A stretch of 7,613 nt of DNA, taken from assembly GCA_017631775.1 (NCBI GenBank), contig JAGBSQ010000029.1:1-7613 (forward strand), in the 5' to 3' direction. Positions within the stretch are counted from its first letter, which is position 1; each line of letters starts with the position of its first letter. The translations under genes and the position numbers were made by a program. Shown in pieces: positions 1-6,586 of the stretch. The DNA comes from Clostridia bacterium (GTDB lineage Bacteria; Bacillota_A; Clostridia; Oscillospirales; CAG-272). A model generated the notes under the pieces. That model was not told the origin of the DNA. It did not search any database and saw nothing but the letters and a program-made list of their open reading frames with translations.

Positions 1-601
<601 letters not shown>

Positions 602-656
602 CTAATAAAATATTAATTAATAATAATTAAAGATGATAATTTCTATCTCACCCCAT

Positions 657-685
657 ATGATAACATAAAATAATAAAAAAGTAAA
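657..685 (-). promoter_or_regulatory. Candidate proximal promoter of PFOR (extended -10)
   Basis: On the minus strand TTTACT (680-685) is followed after 17 nt by TATCAT (657-662). A TGT immediately before the -10 makes it an extended -10 element. Transcription would start near 648-650, giving a leader of about 63 nt that contains the AGGAGGA ribosome binding site. The -35 matches the consensus at only four of six positions, but the extended -10 compensates. The AT-rich context means a chance match is possible. Confidence 0.5.
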
Positions 686-851
686 GAGTTTTTTAAAAAA
701 ATGTCTAAAAAATATCAATGGCAGAGCAAAAAGATGTTGGAAAAAGAAGAAGAGGAACACAAAAAAGAAAACAGCTTGCAAAGAAGGCAATAAAAACAAT
801 CAATCAGACGGTCATTTCAAGAGAGGGCGGCGTGTCCGACCTATATCCCTG

Positions 852-880
852 CTTGTATTCCGCAACGTTCCCTCGGTCAA
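852..880 (-). promoter_or_regulatory. Candidate distal promoter of PFOR
   Basis: TTGACC (875-880) and TACAAG (852-857) are separated by 17 nt on the minus strand, directly after the T-tract of the preceding terminator. Use of this site would give a long leader of about 260 nt. The -35 is good and the -10 mediocre, so it is the weaker of the two candidates. Confidence 0.3.
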
Positions 881-882
881 AC

Positions 883-915
883 AAAAAAATCCCCCCTCGA
901 AAAACGAAGGGGGGA
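883..915 (-). terminator. Rho-independent terminator of the sigma-factor/lipoprotein operon
   Basis: Bases 890-897 (TCCCCCCT) pair with 908-915 (AGGGGGGA), with two further pairs around a single bulged A and a five-base A-rich loop. In the minus-strand transcript the hairpin is followed by a run of seven U (883-889). It begins 17 nt after the stop codon of the DUF4349 gene. T runs also lie on the plus-strand exit side (921-930), so it could act in both directions, though no plus-strand gene is seen. Confidence 0.9.
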
Positions 916-931
916 GAGTTTGTTTTTTTTG

Positions 932-1849
932 TTATTTTTTCGAGGTTTCCTTTTCAGCAAGCTTTTTTGCTCTTCTTCTTGCTCTTACGCGACGGCTAAT
1001 GATGCAGACGATAACAAGGAGAATAGCAAACAGAACAAGGAAGGGCAATGCTTCCGCAACCCAAATGGCAAAGTCTACTGCGAACTCGGCAAACTCTTCC
1101 AAACCTGCGGTAAACGCATTGGCAACACGCGTGCCAAAGGGTTGTTCCTCGGCGGGGGTGTAGCTGACGACCTCGTTGATATAGAGGCTAACGGTGGAAT
1201 ACTCTACACGGCTGTCGTAGTTGTTGAGCTGCGCTTGCAGACGCGCGATTTGTTGACGAACCTCGGAGAGACGTGTTTGAATGGTGAGCCAGAAGTTGTA
1301 ATCCTTTTGATTGTCGAGAGATTCCATCATGGTGAGCAGGGAATCGCGCTCAATTTGCAATTCCTCAAGCGTTGCCTCAATCGAGTAGTAGCTCTCACTT
1401 ACGTCTTGGGCATAGGCGTTTTGACGCGTTACGTTGAGCGTATTGCCGACCGAATTGATAAACGCATCTGCATTTTCTGCAGGAATGCGGAATTTGTAGG
1501 AAGCATAGCGCGCCACTTTAGAGTTGTAATTGCGGTTGGTGACCGAGTTGCTCTCCACATAGCCGCCGTGTTCTGCCACGAGAGCGGCGATATTTGCAAC
1601 CGTGGCGTCAAATTCCTTGGTTTCGGCATTCAACTCATAGGTTTTAATAATCTTGCGCTCGGTGATGTCTGCAGGGGGAGTGGTAGAATTGAGCTTGTCG
1701 TCTCCCATACCAACCGAAGGAACCTCGGGGGATGCTTCGGGTGCATAAAGGTTTCCTGCACTGTCCTTTGCCGCGGAGCAGGATGCAAACGCAAGAACAG
1801 TCAAAAGAGAAAGAACGGCAAGAAGGATACGAAACATTTTGTTTTTCAT
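932..1849 (-). CDS. DUF4349-family lipoprotein with coiled coil and C-terminal membrane helix
   Basis: This 305-residue envelope protein has a lipoprotein signal peptide ending AFASC (Cys24), a low-complexity Pro/Ser/Glu linker to about residue 60, and then the DUF4349 pattern. That pattern comprises an alpha/beta part (about 62-155, including a VAEHGGYVES stretch), a long heptad-like coiled coil (about 157-212, including EELQIERDSLL and SEVRQQIARLQAQL), the segment VEYSTVSLYI, a hydrophobic helix at about 266-284, and a very basic cytoplasmic tail with many Arg and Lys. The ATG at 1847-1849 is chosen because TGGAGG (1857-1862) sits 7 nt upstream. It is the last gene of the operon, 22 nt after the small lipoprotein and just before the terminator. 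The molecular function of DUF4349 is not established; the domains suggest a membrane-tethered scaffold or sensor. Having both a lipid anchor and a transmembrane helix would attach it to the membrane at both ends. Confidence 0.88.
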   Translation of the reverse strand: MKNKMFRILLAVLSLLTVLAFASCSAAKDSAGNLYAPEASPEVPSVGMGDDKLNSTTPPADITERKIIKTYELNAETKEFDATVANIAALVAEHGGYVESNSVTNRNYNSKVARYASYKFRIPAENADAFINSVGNTLNVTRQNAYAQDVSESYYSIEATLEELQIERDSLLTMMESLDNQKDYNFWLTIQTRLSEVRQQIARLQAQLNNYDSRVEYSTVSLYINEVVSYTPAEEQPFGTRVANAFTAGLEEFAEFAVDFAIWVAEALPFLVLFAILLVIVCIISRRVRARRRAKKLAEKETSKK

Positions 1850-1871
1850 AATAGAACCTCCAAAAAGAGTG

Positions 1872-2228
1872 TTATTTTAATGGGATTCCGTTGGCGTCGC
1901 ATTTGGTAATATAAAATACGTTGGGAACGATAGGGGGATAAATCTCCTGAACCAAGGAATCAAAGTCCACAACCACGTAGTCTCCAACCACAAAGGTTTC
2001 GGAATTGTTGGAGGGGAAGGAAACATAGGCAGGCGTGCCGTTCTGCAATCCGGACGTGCCTTTATCGATAACGGTTACGAACAATTGCTTTTCGTGGACC
2101 TCGGTCACTTTTGCAACAAAATGCGCCGGTGGAGTGGGTTTGGGTTTTTGTTCGCAGGATGCAAAGCTAAAGAGGGAAAGTACGAATAGGGCAGCAAGGA
2201 GTAAGGCGAAAATTTTGTTCTTTTTCAT
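1872..2228 (-). CDS. Small secreted lipoprotein, YobA/DUF3221-like (tentative)
   Basis: This 118-residue protein has a basic start (MKKNKIF), a hydrophobic core and the lipobox-like SFASC at Cys25, followed by a Lys/Pro linker (EQKPKPTPP). The remaining ~80 residues look all-beta and OB-fold-like: FVAKVTEVHEKQLFVTV, then a Ser/Asn loop, then VGDYVVVDFDS and a final strand near VFYITKC. That order (strand, V-EV, strand, VGD-V-V, Y) resembles the YobA/DUF3221 lipoproteins of Bacillota, but the match is from memory of the pattern and is not secure. I chose the ATG at 2226-2228 because GTGAGG (2235-2240) is its ribosome binding site; the longer frame from GTG at 2240 would start inside that site. 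It lies 18 nt downstream of the VWA gene and 22 nt upstream of the DUF4349 gene, so it is surely co-transcribed. Confidence 0.85.
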   Translation of the reverse strand: MKKNKIFALLLAALFVLSLFSFASCEQKPKPTPPAHFVAKVTEVHEKQLFVTVIDKGTSGLQNGTPAYVSFPSNNSETFVVGDYVVVDFDSLVQEIYPPIVPNVFYITKCDANGIPLK

Positions 2229-2246
2229 AACGAACCTCACAAATTT

Positions 2247-3797
2247 TTATTTCGAATTCAGCTTATGGAGAAGCTCGCAGAACTCGACGCGTTCGGGGTA
2301 AGCGGAAAAATCGTACGCGTTGAGTATGTGCAGAATGTTGTCAAGGTCAAAGCCTTCGGGCAGATATTTGCTGTCATGGAGCAGCATGCAGGTCTCGATC
2401 ACAGCAATCATAAATGCACGGTCTGCATCTGCGGCCCCGAGGTAATTGTCATAGCCGATGTTGTAGAGGTTGGGGAAGACGGAGGCGGTATCTTCGGGCA
2501 GCTTGTAGTTAACGGCAAGCTCAAGCCAATTTGTTCCCTCTGCCATAGCCGCCTCGGTCAAGGTCAGCTCATAGCAAACGGTCACCTGGTGGCCGGCACC
2601 AACTTCGCCTGCATCCTTGGTGTCGTCGGTGAAGTCTTCTTCATTGAGAATTCTGTTTTCGTATCCAATCAAACGGAAGGCGGAAACGTAGGCAGGGTCA
2701 AAGGTGACTTGCATTTTAACGTCCTTTGCAACGGTATAAAGATTTGCAAACAGATCGTTGGAAAATACCTTTTCGGCTTCTGCTTCGCCGTCGATATAGA
2801 GGTAAACGCCGTTGCCGTTGTCGGCAAGGGTCTCCATCTTTTCGTCGCGGTAGTTGCCGGTGCCAAAGCCGAGAACAGAGAGGAAGATGCCGGCCTCGCG
2901 CTTTTCAACAATATATTCCTTGAGCTCGCTTTGAGAGGAGATGCCTACGTTGAGGTCACCGTCCGATGCCATAATGATGCGGTTGTTGCCACCCTCAATA
3001 TAGTGCTTTTGTGCCAGCTCATAGGCTTTTTGCAGGCCTGCTTGACCGTTTGTCGAGCCGCTTGCGCTCAGCAAATTGATGGCGGTGAGAATGGTGAGCT
3101 TTTTGTTGCCCTTGCAACCGTCAAGCACAACGGCCTCTCTGCCGGAGTAGGTAACAATCGAAATGGTGTCGTTTTCATCCAGTTGCTCGGTCAGGTGGGA
3201 GAAGGCCTTTTTGAGCAAGGGGAGCTTATCGCTGGAGCGCATAGAACCCGACACGTCAATCAAAAATACGAGGTTGTTGCCCTCGGTGGGGGTTGCATCA
3301 GCGGCTTGCAGGGTCATGGAAAAGAGCACGTTTTCTGCATTCCACGGGCAGGGGAAAAGCGCGGAATTGACAGAGAAAAGCTCGTTTTCTTGCGGTTGTG
3401 CCGCGGTGTATTTAAAGTAGTTGAGGAACTCCTCGGTGCGGAAGTTGGAGGAAAAACGGATCAGCTCTTGCAGGGAATATCCGCTGTTGACAAGCTTGCG
3501 GAAGTAAGTGTAGGAAGCGGTGTCAACGTCAGCCGAAAGGGTGGATACGTTGTTTTTCTCTGTGCTGACAAAGGGATTTTCTACAAACGGGTTTTGAATT
3601 TCTTCGTCACCGTCAGGTTCAGCGGGGGCATTTTCGGGCAGCTCGACATTGTCGCCATAGTTGTAGCTTGGGGCGTTGTTTGCGGCACCTCCTTCTTGGG
3701 GGGCGGATGCATTCAGGTTTGCGCTGCAGGATGCAAGGGTCAAGAGTGCAACGGTTGCGAGTAAAACAAAAAGAATAGTGATGATCTTGCGTTTCAT
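2247..3797 (-). CDS. VWA-domain (YfbK-like) lipoprotein
   Basis: The 516-residue lipoprotein has a textbook lipobox, TLASC, at Cys24 and an acidic Asn/Pro/Glu linker to about residue 75. It then follows the YfbK domain order: an N-terminal vWF_A-associated domain (about 76-170, including STLSADVDTASYTYFRKLV), a von Willebrand A domain (about 174-350) and a DUF3520-like C-terminal domain (about 360-515). The MIDAS metal site is complete: D181-V-S183-G-S185, T249 in SGSTNG, and D279 in ASDGD. The domain should therefore bind a divalent cation and a protein or matrix ligand outside the membrane; the actual ligand is unknown. The ATG at 3795-3797 is preceded at 8 nt by AGGAAGG (3806-3812); an in-frame TTG further upstream is rejected. 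It follows the anti-sigma gene by 25 nt, linking it to an envelope-responsive regulon. Confidence 0.93.
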   Translation of the reverse strand: MKRKIITILFVLLATVALLTLASCSANLNASAPQEGGAANNAPSYNYGDNVELPENAPAEPDGDEEIQNPFVENPFVSTEKNNVSTLSADVDTASYTYFRKLVNSGYSLQELIRFSSNFRTEEFLNYFKYTAAQPQENELFSVNSALFPCPWNAENVLFSMTLQAADATPTEGNNLVFLIDVSGSMRSSDKLPLLKKAFSHLTEQLDENDTISIVTYSGREAVVLDGCKGNKKLTILTAINLLSASGSTNGQAGLQKAYELAQKHYIEGGNNRIIMASDGDLNVGISSQSELKEYIVEKREAGIFLSVLGFGTGNYRDEKMETLADNGNGVYLYIDGEAEAEKVFSNDLFANLYTVAKDVKMQVTFDPAYVSAFRLIGYENRILNEEDFTDDTKDAGEVGAGHQVTVCYELTLTEAAMAEGTNWLELAVNYKLPEDTASVFPNLYNIGYDNYLGAADADRAFMIAVIETCMLLHDSKYLPEGFDLDNILHILNAYDFSAYPERVEFCELLHKLNSK

Positions 3798-3822
3798 AAA
3801 GAGTACCTTCCTTTCGGTCAAG

Positions 3823-4440
3823 TTAGTTCAAAATATCCGAAATACAGGAGATGAGGGAGGAGGAAGGGAGAATTTCGGCTTCGTAGTCAAAAAGGACTGC
3901 ATGACCACGGTTGCCGTCGGTGTTTTTGAGGTAGGGGGAGAGCACGGTTCCGTCCTCGCAAACCAGCCACACGCGACACAAAAGCGTGGGGGAGGCTTCG
4001 CCAACAGAGGCACCTTGACCCATCAGGTCAAGCATTTTGTCCACCTCGCGAGAGGTCAAATCGCGGCTACGGTAAAGCGTTTCGTCACCCTCGTACTGCA
4101 AAACGAGGTAGGTCGAGCCAAAGTAATCAAGCTCGTTTTCGCTCACGGCCGTGCAGGTCAATGTTCCGCGGTTTGCGCTCAAAAAGCTGTCAAGCGTTGC
4201 GGGCGCTTCCACTTCGGGATTTTCGGCTTTGTCAAACGCGCCCAAAATGTTGTCCATCAAGGGGGAGTTTAACAATCCACCGCCAACAAGTACCACCGCA
4301 AGAATGCAGGCGACCGCCGCCACCCACGGGCGAGCGTAAAATCTCTCCTTTTTATAAGAGAGCGCCTCTTGCAAATAGACGTCGCTGACGTTGCCGATCT
4401 CATCGAGAAGGAATGCGGCTTTTCTTCTTTTATTATTCAT
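3823..4440 (-). CDS. Putative single-pass membrane anti-sigma factor
   Basis: The 205-residue protein has a basic cytoplasmic N-terminus of about 38 residues (MNNKRRKAAFLLDEIGNVSD), one membrane helix at about 39-57 (WVAAVACILAVVLVGGGLL) and a 148-residue extracytoplasmic domain. The N-terminal pattern, roughly LLDEIG-(N)-VSD-Y-xEAL, is typical of short anti-sigma proteins next to ECF sigma genes in Clostridia. Its start codon overlaps the stop codon of the sigma gene (ATGA at 4437-4440), indicating translational coupling and near-equal synthesis. The usual zinc-binding anti-sigma motif (His-x3-Cys-x2-Cys) is absent. The outer domain has several cysteines (LTCTAV, LLCRVWLVC, LISCIS) that could form disulfides; I do not recognise its fold. 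Function rests on topology and position. The expected mechanism is sequestration of the sigma factor at the membrane and release on an envelope signal. Confidence 0.8.
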   Translation of the reverse strand: MNNKRRKAAFLLDEIGNVSDVYLQEALSYKKERFYARPWVAAVACILAVVLVGGGLLNSPLMDNILGAFDKAENPEVEAPATLDSFLSANRGTLTCTAVSENELDYFGSTYLVLQYEGDETLYRSRDLTSREVDKMLDLMGQGASVGEASPTLLCRVWLVCEDGTVLSPYLKNTDGNRGHAVLFDYEAEILPSSSLISCISDILN

Positions 4441-4988
4441 AATAAGTCACACGCCTCCAATCTGAGTTTTAATTGTTCGCGCAAGCGATGCAGTACGACC
4501 TTTACCTTTGCCTCGCTAACACCTATCTCCTTTGCAATCAACGTGACCGGCTGTGCATAAAAATAGCGGCGCACAAAAATTACTCGTTTTTCCTCGGTGA
4601 GCGTGCGCAAGAATTCGTTGATTTCTCCGCGCAAGCGACCGCGTTCAAATTCTTCGGCGGGGGTGCTGCTGTCGGGAATGCAATCGGTCAATTCCTCAAC
4701 CATTTCCAAAACGCCTCCGCGCTTTTCGCGGTGGTCGCGTCGCCAACGGTCAATTGAGAGCCGCCGCGTGATTTTGGAAAGGAATGGCCCCAAATACATC
4801 GGTCTTGCCGAAGGCATCGCGTTCCACGCCCCAAGATAGGTGTCGTTGACACATTCTTCTGCGTCCTCGTGAGAGGAAAGCAGGGAATAAGAAAGAGAAT
4901 GTAGCATTTTGCCGTACTTCTTTTCGGTCTCGGCAATCGCTCTCTCTTTTCGTTCCCAGTAAAGATCAACGATTTTGTAGTCCTCCAT
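4437..4988 (-). CDS. ECF-type RNA polymerase sigma factor
   Basis: The 183-residue protein has the two-domain layout of extracytoplasmic-function sigma factors. Region 2 spans about 20-90, with the core-binding DAEECVNDTYLGAWNAMP (42-59) and the promoter-melting/-10 reading part FLSKITRRLSIDRWRRDHR (69-87). A short acidic linker follows, then region 4 at about 125-178, with a helix-turn-helix IAKEIGVSEAKVKVVLHRLR that reads the -35. I place the start at ATG 4986-4988, with AGGAG at 4995-4999 six nt upstream; the frame extends further upstream to 5042 but has no ribosome binding site there and would run through the proposed ECF promoter. It is the first gene of the operon with its putative anti-sigma and three lipoproteins, so these are probably its targets as well as its neighbours. 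The ECF subgroup cannot be assigned by eye. Confidence 0.93.
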   Translation of the reverse strand: MEDYKIVDLYWERKERAIAETEKKYGKMLHSLSYSLLSSHEDAEECVNDTYLGAWNAMPSARPMYLGPFLSKITRRLSIDRWRRDHREKRGGVLEMVEELTDCIPDSSTPAEEFERGRLRGEINEFLRTLTEEKRVIFVRRYFYAQPVTLIAKEIGVSEAKVKVVLHRLREQLKLRLEACDLL

Positions 4989-5022
4989 AAAATTCTCCTG
5001 TTTTTTTCGGGCTTCACTATAT

Positions 5023-5050
5023 AACTCGCCCTTTTGTGCCAAAGGTTACA
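5023..5050 (-). promoter_or_regulatory. Candidate autoregulatory ECF-type promoter of the sigma operon
   Basis: On the minus strand TGTAAC (5045-5050), followed by CTTT, is separated by 16 nt from CGAG (5025-5028, inside CGAGTT). This is the architecture of Bacillus SigX/SigW-class ECF promoters (an AAC-containing -35 and a CG-starting -10). Transcription would start near 5016, leaving a short leader of about 28 nt that contains the AGGAG site. Position and motif agree, but recognition by the neighbouring sigma factor is inference. Confidence 0.55.
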
Positions 5051-5103
5051 CTTTTTTCTAAAAATTTTTTAAAAAACTTGAAAATAATTTGTTTTCTACC
5101 TTT

Positions 5104-5132
5104 ATCATATCAAAAAAGTAGGGGATTGTCAA
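5104..5132 (-). promoter_or_regulatory. Housekeeping (sigma-A type) promoter of the sigma operon
   Basis: A perfect TTGACA -35 (5127-5132) and a TATGAT -10 (5104-5109, five of six consensus positions) are spaced by exactly 17 nt. Start of transcription would be near 5097, giving a leader of about 110 nt upstream of the sigma ATG that runs through the ECF-type element. The promoter begins only 22 bp from the edge of the cruciform-like repeat. Confidence 0.8.
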
Positions 5133-5153
5133 GAAAATAAAATGAGTACGTCT

Positions 5154-5417
5154 CTGTATGTCATCCTGAGCGGAGGAAAACGCTTGCGTTTTGCGTAGTC
5201 GAAGTTCTGCGAGTTGAGCCTTGGCGAACAAGCAGAACCGAGGAGCGAACGCGACGAAGGGATCTCGTAACGAGTCTTGGTGGCTTACCAAGGCAAATGT
5301 AACATTCCGGTGAAAAGTCACCGAGATTCCAAGCGAGATCCCTACGGCGCCTTGCGCCTTGCTTTCACCTCGTTCCTCACTCGGTGAAAGTTCGACTTCG
5401 CTCAGGATGACATACAG
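5154..5417. repeat. 264-bp cruciform-like inverted-repeat element (MITE- or REP-like)
   Basis: The ends are exact 19-bp inverted repeats (5154-5172 and 5399-5417; core TGTCATCCTGAGCG). Inside them AGTCGAA (5197-5203) pairs with 5391-5397, and GGGATCTCG (5259-5267) pairs with 5334-5342, so the arms fold into one long interrupted stem. Side hairpins occur on both arms: AAAACGC/GCGTTTT (5177-5192), GTTCTGC/GCAGAAC (5204-5238), GGCGC/GCGCC (5346-5358) and TTTCACC/GGTGAAA (5363-5389). The apex has two more: CTTGGT/ACCAAG (5276-5292) and CGGTGA/TCACCG (5308-5323). No transposase is encoded. The TGTCATCCTGAGC terminal sequence resembles intergenic repeats I associate with clostridial metagenome assemblies; that recollection is unverified. 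Confidence 0.8.
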
Positions 5418-5484
5418 TGGTTTGGTTTTGCTTTTATTGTTAAAAGTGGGACGACATCCTCGGCGTCCCGCATCAATGCCAAAC

Positions 5485-5611
5485 AACTCTCCTAACAGGC
5501 AGGGGCTCGGTGGCCCCTGACTGTTAGCGAGAGCAAAAGCAAGCGTAACGCTTGCGTCGACTGTCTGTTAGAGAACTAACAGGTTTCTTTTGACATATTT
5601 GTTAGAGAGTT
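5485..5611. repeat. Cluster of CTAACAG-based hairpins with imperfect terminal inverted repeats
   Basis: The left end AACTCTCCTAACA (5485-5497) and the right end (5600-5611, reverse complement AACTCTCTAACA) differ by a single extra base. Within are a long hairpin 5487-5533 (arms CTCTC, CTAACAG and CAGGGGC, with one bulge and one mismatch, six-base loop), a GCAAGCG-TAA-CGCTTGC hairpin (5539-5555) and a perfect CTGTTAG-AGAA-CTAACAG hairpin (5565-5582). The heptamer therefore occurs four times in alternating orientation, with a near-copy in the right end. It encodes nothing recognisable and looks like a small non-autonomous repeat or a structured RNA. Confidence 0.7.
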
Positions 5612-5624
5612 TCTTGAAAGGGGT

Positions 5625-5658
5625 GTGGGGGAAACTTCTTGCAAGAAGTTTCCCCCAC
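5625..5658. terminator. 34-bp perfect palindrome, possible terminator of the ABC transporter operon
   Basis: GTGGGGGAAACTTCTTG is followed directly by its reverse complement (centre between 5641 and 5642). In RNA this gives a stem of about 15 bp with a four-base loop, 35 nt after the ATPase stop codon. There is no U run after the stem on the minus strand, so classical intrinsic termination is uncertain. It may instead protect the 3' end or belong to the adjacent repeat cluster. Confidence 0.5.
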
Positions 5659-5690
5659 GTCAAACCACGTCAAACCGCGTCAAACCGCGT
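5657..5690. repeat. Tandem 10-bp repeat (unit CAAACCRCGT), about 3.4 copies
   Basis: Three full units lie at 5661-5670, 5671-5680 and 5681-5690, differing only at an A/G position, with a partial unit ACGT at 5657-5660. On the minus strand the unit reads ACGYGGTTTG. The array begins two bases after the ATPase stop codon and overlaps the edge of the 34-bp palindrome. Function unknown. Confidence 0.85.
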
Positions 5691-5692
5691 CC

Positions 5693-6586
5693 TTATAAAA
5701 CTTTACTCAAAAACTCCTTGGTTCTGGGGTTTTGAGGATTGCCGAAGAGCTCGGCGGGAGGTGCATCCTCGGCGATGACGCCGCCGTCCATAAAGAGGAC
5801 GCGGTCGGCAACCTCGCGAGCAAATCCCATTTCGTGCGTAACGATGACCATTGTCATGCCTTCATCGGCGAGTTCTTTGATCAGGTCGAGAACTTCGCCA
5901 ACCATTTCGGGGTCGAGGGCAGAGGTAGGCTCGTCAAACAGCATTACCTCGGGGTTCATTGCAAGCGCACGAACAATGGCAATACGTTGCTTTTGTCCAC
6001 CCGAAAGGGTAGAGGGGTAGACGTTTGCTTTGTCCTCAAGACCGATGCGGCGCAAAAGAGACATAGCCTTTTCGGTTGCTTCCTCCTTGGTTTGCAGCTT
6101 GAGCTGAACAGGAGCCAAAACGAGGTTTTGAAGCACCGTCATGTTGTTAAACAGATTAAAATGTTGGAACACCATGCCCATTTTTTGGCGAGCGGCATTG
6201 ATGTTGATGCCGTGTGCTTTGGTGTATTCCTTTTTTGCTTTTGCAAACGCGCCGCCTTCCACCTTTTTGAGAGAATGTTCTTGGCAAATCTTTGCAAGGG
6301 CCTCTTCCTCACTCATGCCTTTTTTAATCATGGATTGGTAAGTATAAGAGGTCTTGATGATGTCCTCGTGCAAATAGGGATCTGCCTCGGTCAAAAGATC
6401 TTCATCCAACCAAACCTCACCCATGGTGGGTTCTTCCAGCAGGTTCATGCAGCGCAAAAGTGTGCTTTTTCCGCTACCCGAAGGGCCGATAATGGCTACC
6501 TTTTCGCCATTTTGAATGTTGCAGGAAACTCCCTTGAGAACATTGAGAGCTCCAAAATTTTTATAAATATTCTTAACGCTTATCAC
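5693..6586 (-). CDS. Polar amino-acid ABC transporter ATP-binding protein (GlnQ/HisP type) with an insertion
   Basis: This cytoplasmic ATPase powers the importer formed with the adjacent permease and binding protein. All ABC motifs are present: Walker [10 protein letters not shown] (34-42), Q-loop Q141 in VFQHFNLF, signature LSGGQ (194-198), Walker B VMLFDE (214-219), D-loop SALD (222-225) and H-loop H251 in VTHEMGF. The FQHFNLF and [10 protein letters not shown] signatures mark the polar amino-acid family. Length is 297 residues against about 240-250 usually: the extra part is a charged, probably helical segment at about 67-125 (including [16 protein letters not shown] and [12 protein letters not shown]) between the first beta sheet and the Q-loop. 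The start is GTG at 6584-6586 with GAGG at 6597-6600; no ATG fits. It overlaps the permease stop by 14 bp. Substrate is probably a polar amino acid; which one cannot be read from the sequence. Confidence 0.93.
   Translation of the reverse strand: MISVKNIYKNFGALNVLKGVSCNIQNGEKVAIIGPSGSGKSTLLRCMNLLEEPTMGEVWLDEDLLTEADPYLHEDIIKTSYTYQSMIKKGMSEEEALAKICQEHSLKKVEGGAFAKAKKEYTKAHGININAARQKMGMVFQHFNLFNNMTVLQNLVLAPVQLKLQTKEEATEKAMSLLRRIGLEDKANVYPSTLSGGQKQRIAIVRALAMNPEVMLFDEPTSALDPEMVGEVLDLIKELADEGMTMVIVTHEMGFAREVADRVLFMDGGVIAEDAPPAELFGNPQNPRTKEFLSKVL

Larger units (their letters stand above)
5133..5692. other. 560-bp non-coding block rich in inverted repeats between two operons
   Basis: No gene is supported here. 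The block separates the 3' end of the ABC transporter operon from the sigma operon promoter. It is filled by a 264-bp cruciform-like element (5154-5417), a small hairpin GGACG/CGTCC-type stem (5448-5453 with 5464-5469), a cluster of CTAACAG hairpins (5485-5611), a 34-bp palindrome (5625-5658) and a 10-bp tandem repeat (5657-5690). A 142-codon minus-strand frame (5058-5486) crosses the inverted repeat and the promoter; it is a by-product of the repeat. Confidence 0.75.

Noticed and set aside
617..799. 60-codon minus-strand frame upstream of PFOR
   Set aside because: It starts at TTG without a ribosome binding site and encodes low-complexity Phe/Leu from T-rich DNA, in the promoter region.
920..1909. 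329-codon plus-strand frame opposite the DUF4349 gene
   Set aside because: Antisense shadow; the minus-strand product has a signal peptide, coiled coil and membrane helix in the right order.
2265..3764. 499-codon plus-strand frame antisense to the VWA gene
   Set aside because: It is a shadow of the opposite strand; the minus-strand frame has a lipobox, MIDAS site and ribosome binding site, and this one has none of these.
3798..3821. Longer start (TTG) for the VWA lipoprotein
   Set aside because: It would cover the AGGAAGG ribosome binding site and put eight charged residues before the signal peptide.
4989..5042. Longer N-terminus for the sigma factor
   Set aside because: The frame runs through the AGGAG ribosome binding site and the proposed ECF promoter; the ATG at 4986-4988 is correctly spaced.
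5058..5486. 142-codon minus-strand open frame in the intergenic block
   Set aside because: It runs through the inverted-repeat element and across the sigma-A promoter, has no ribosome binding site or domain, and its composition follows the repeat arms.
5657..5690. CRISPR array
   Set aside because: The units are only 10 bp with no spacers, so this is a simple tandem repeat.
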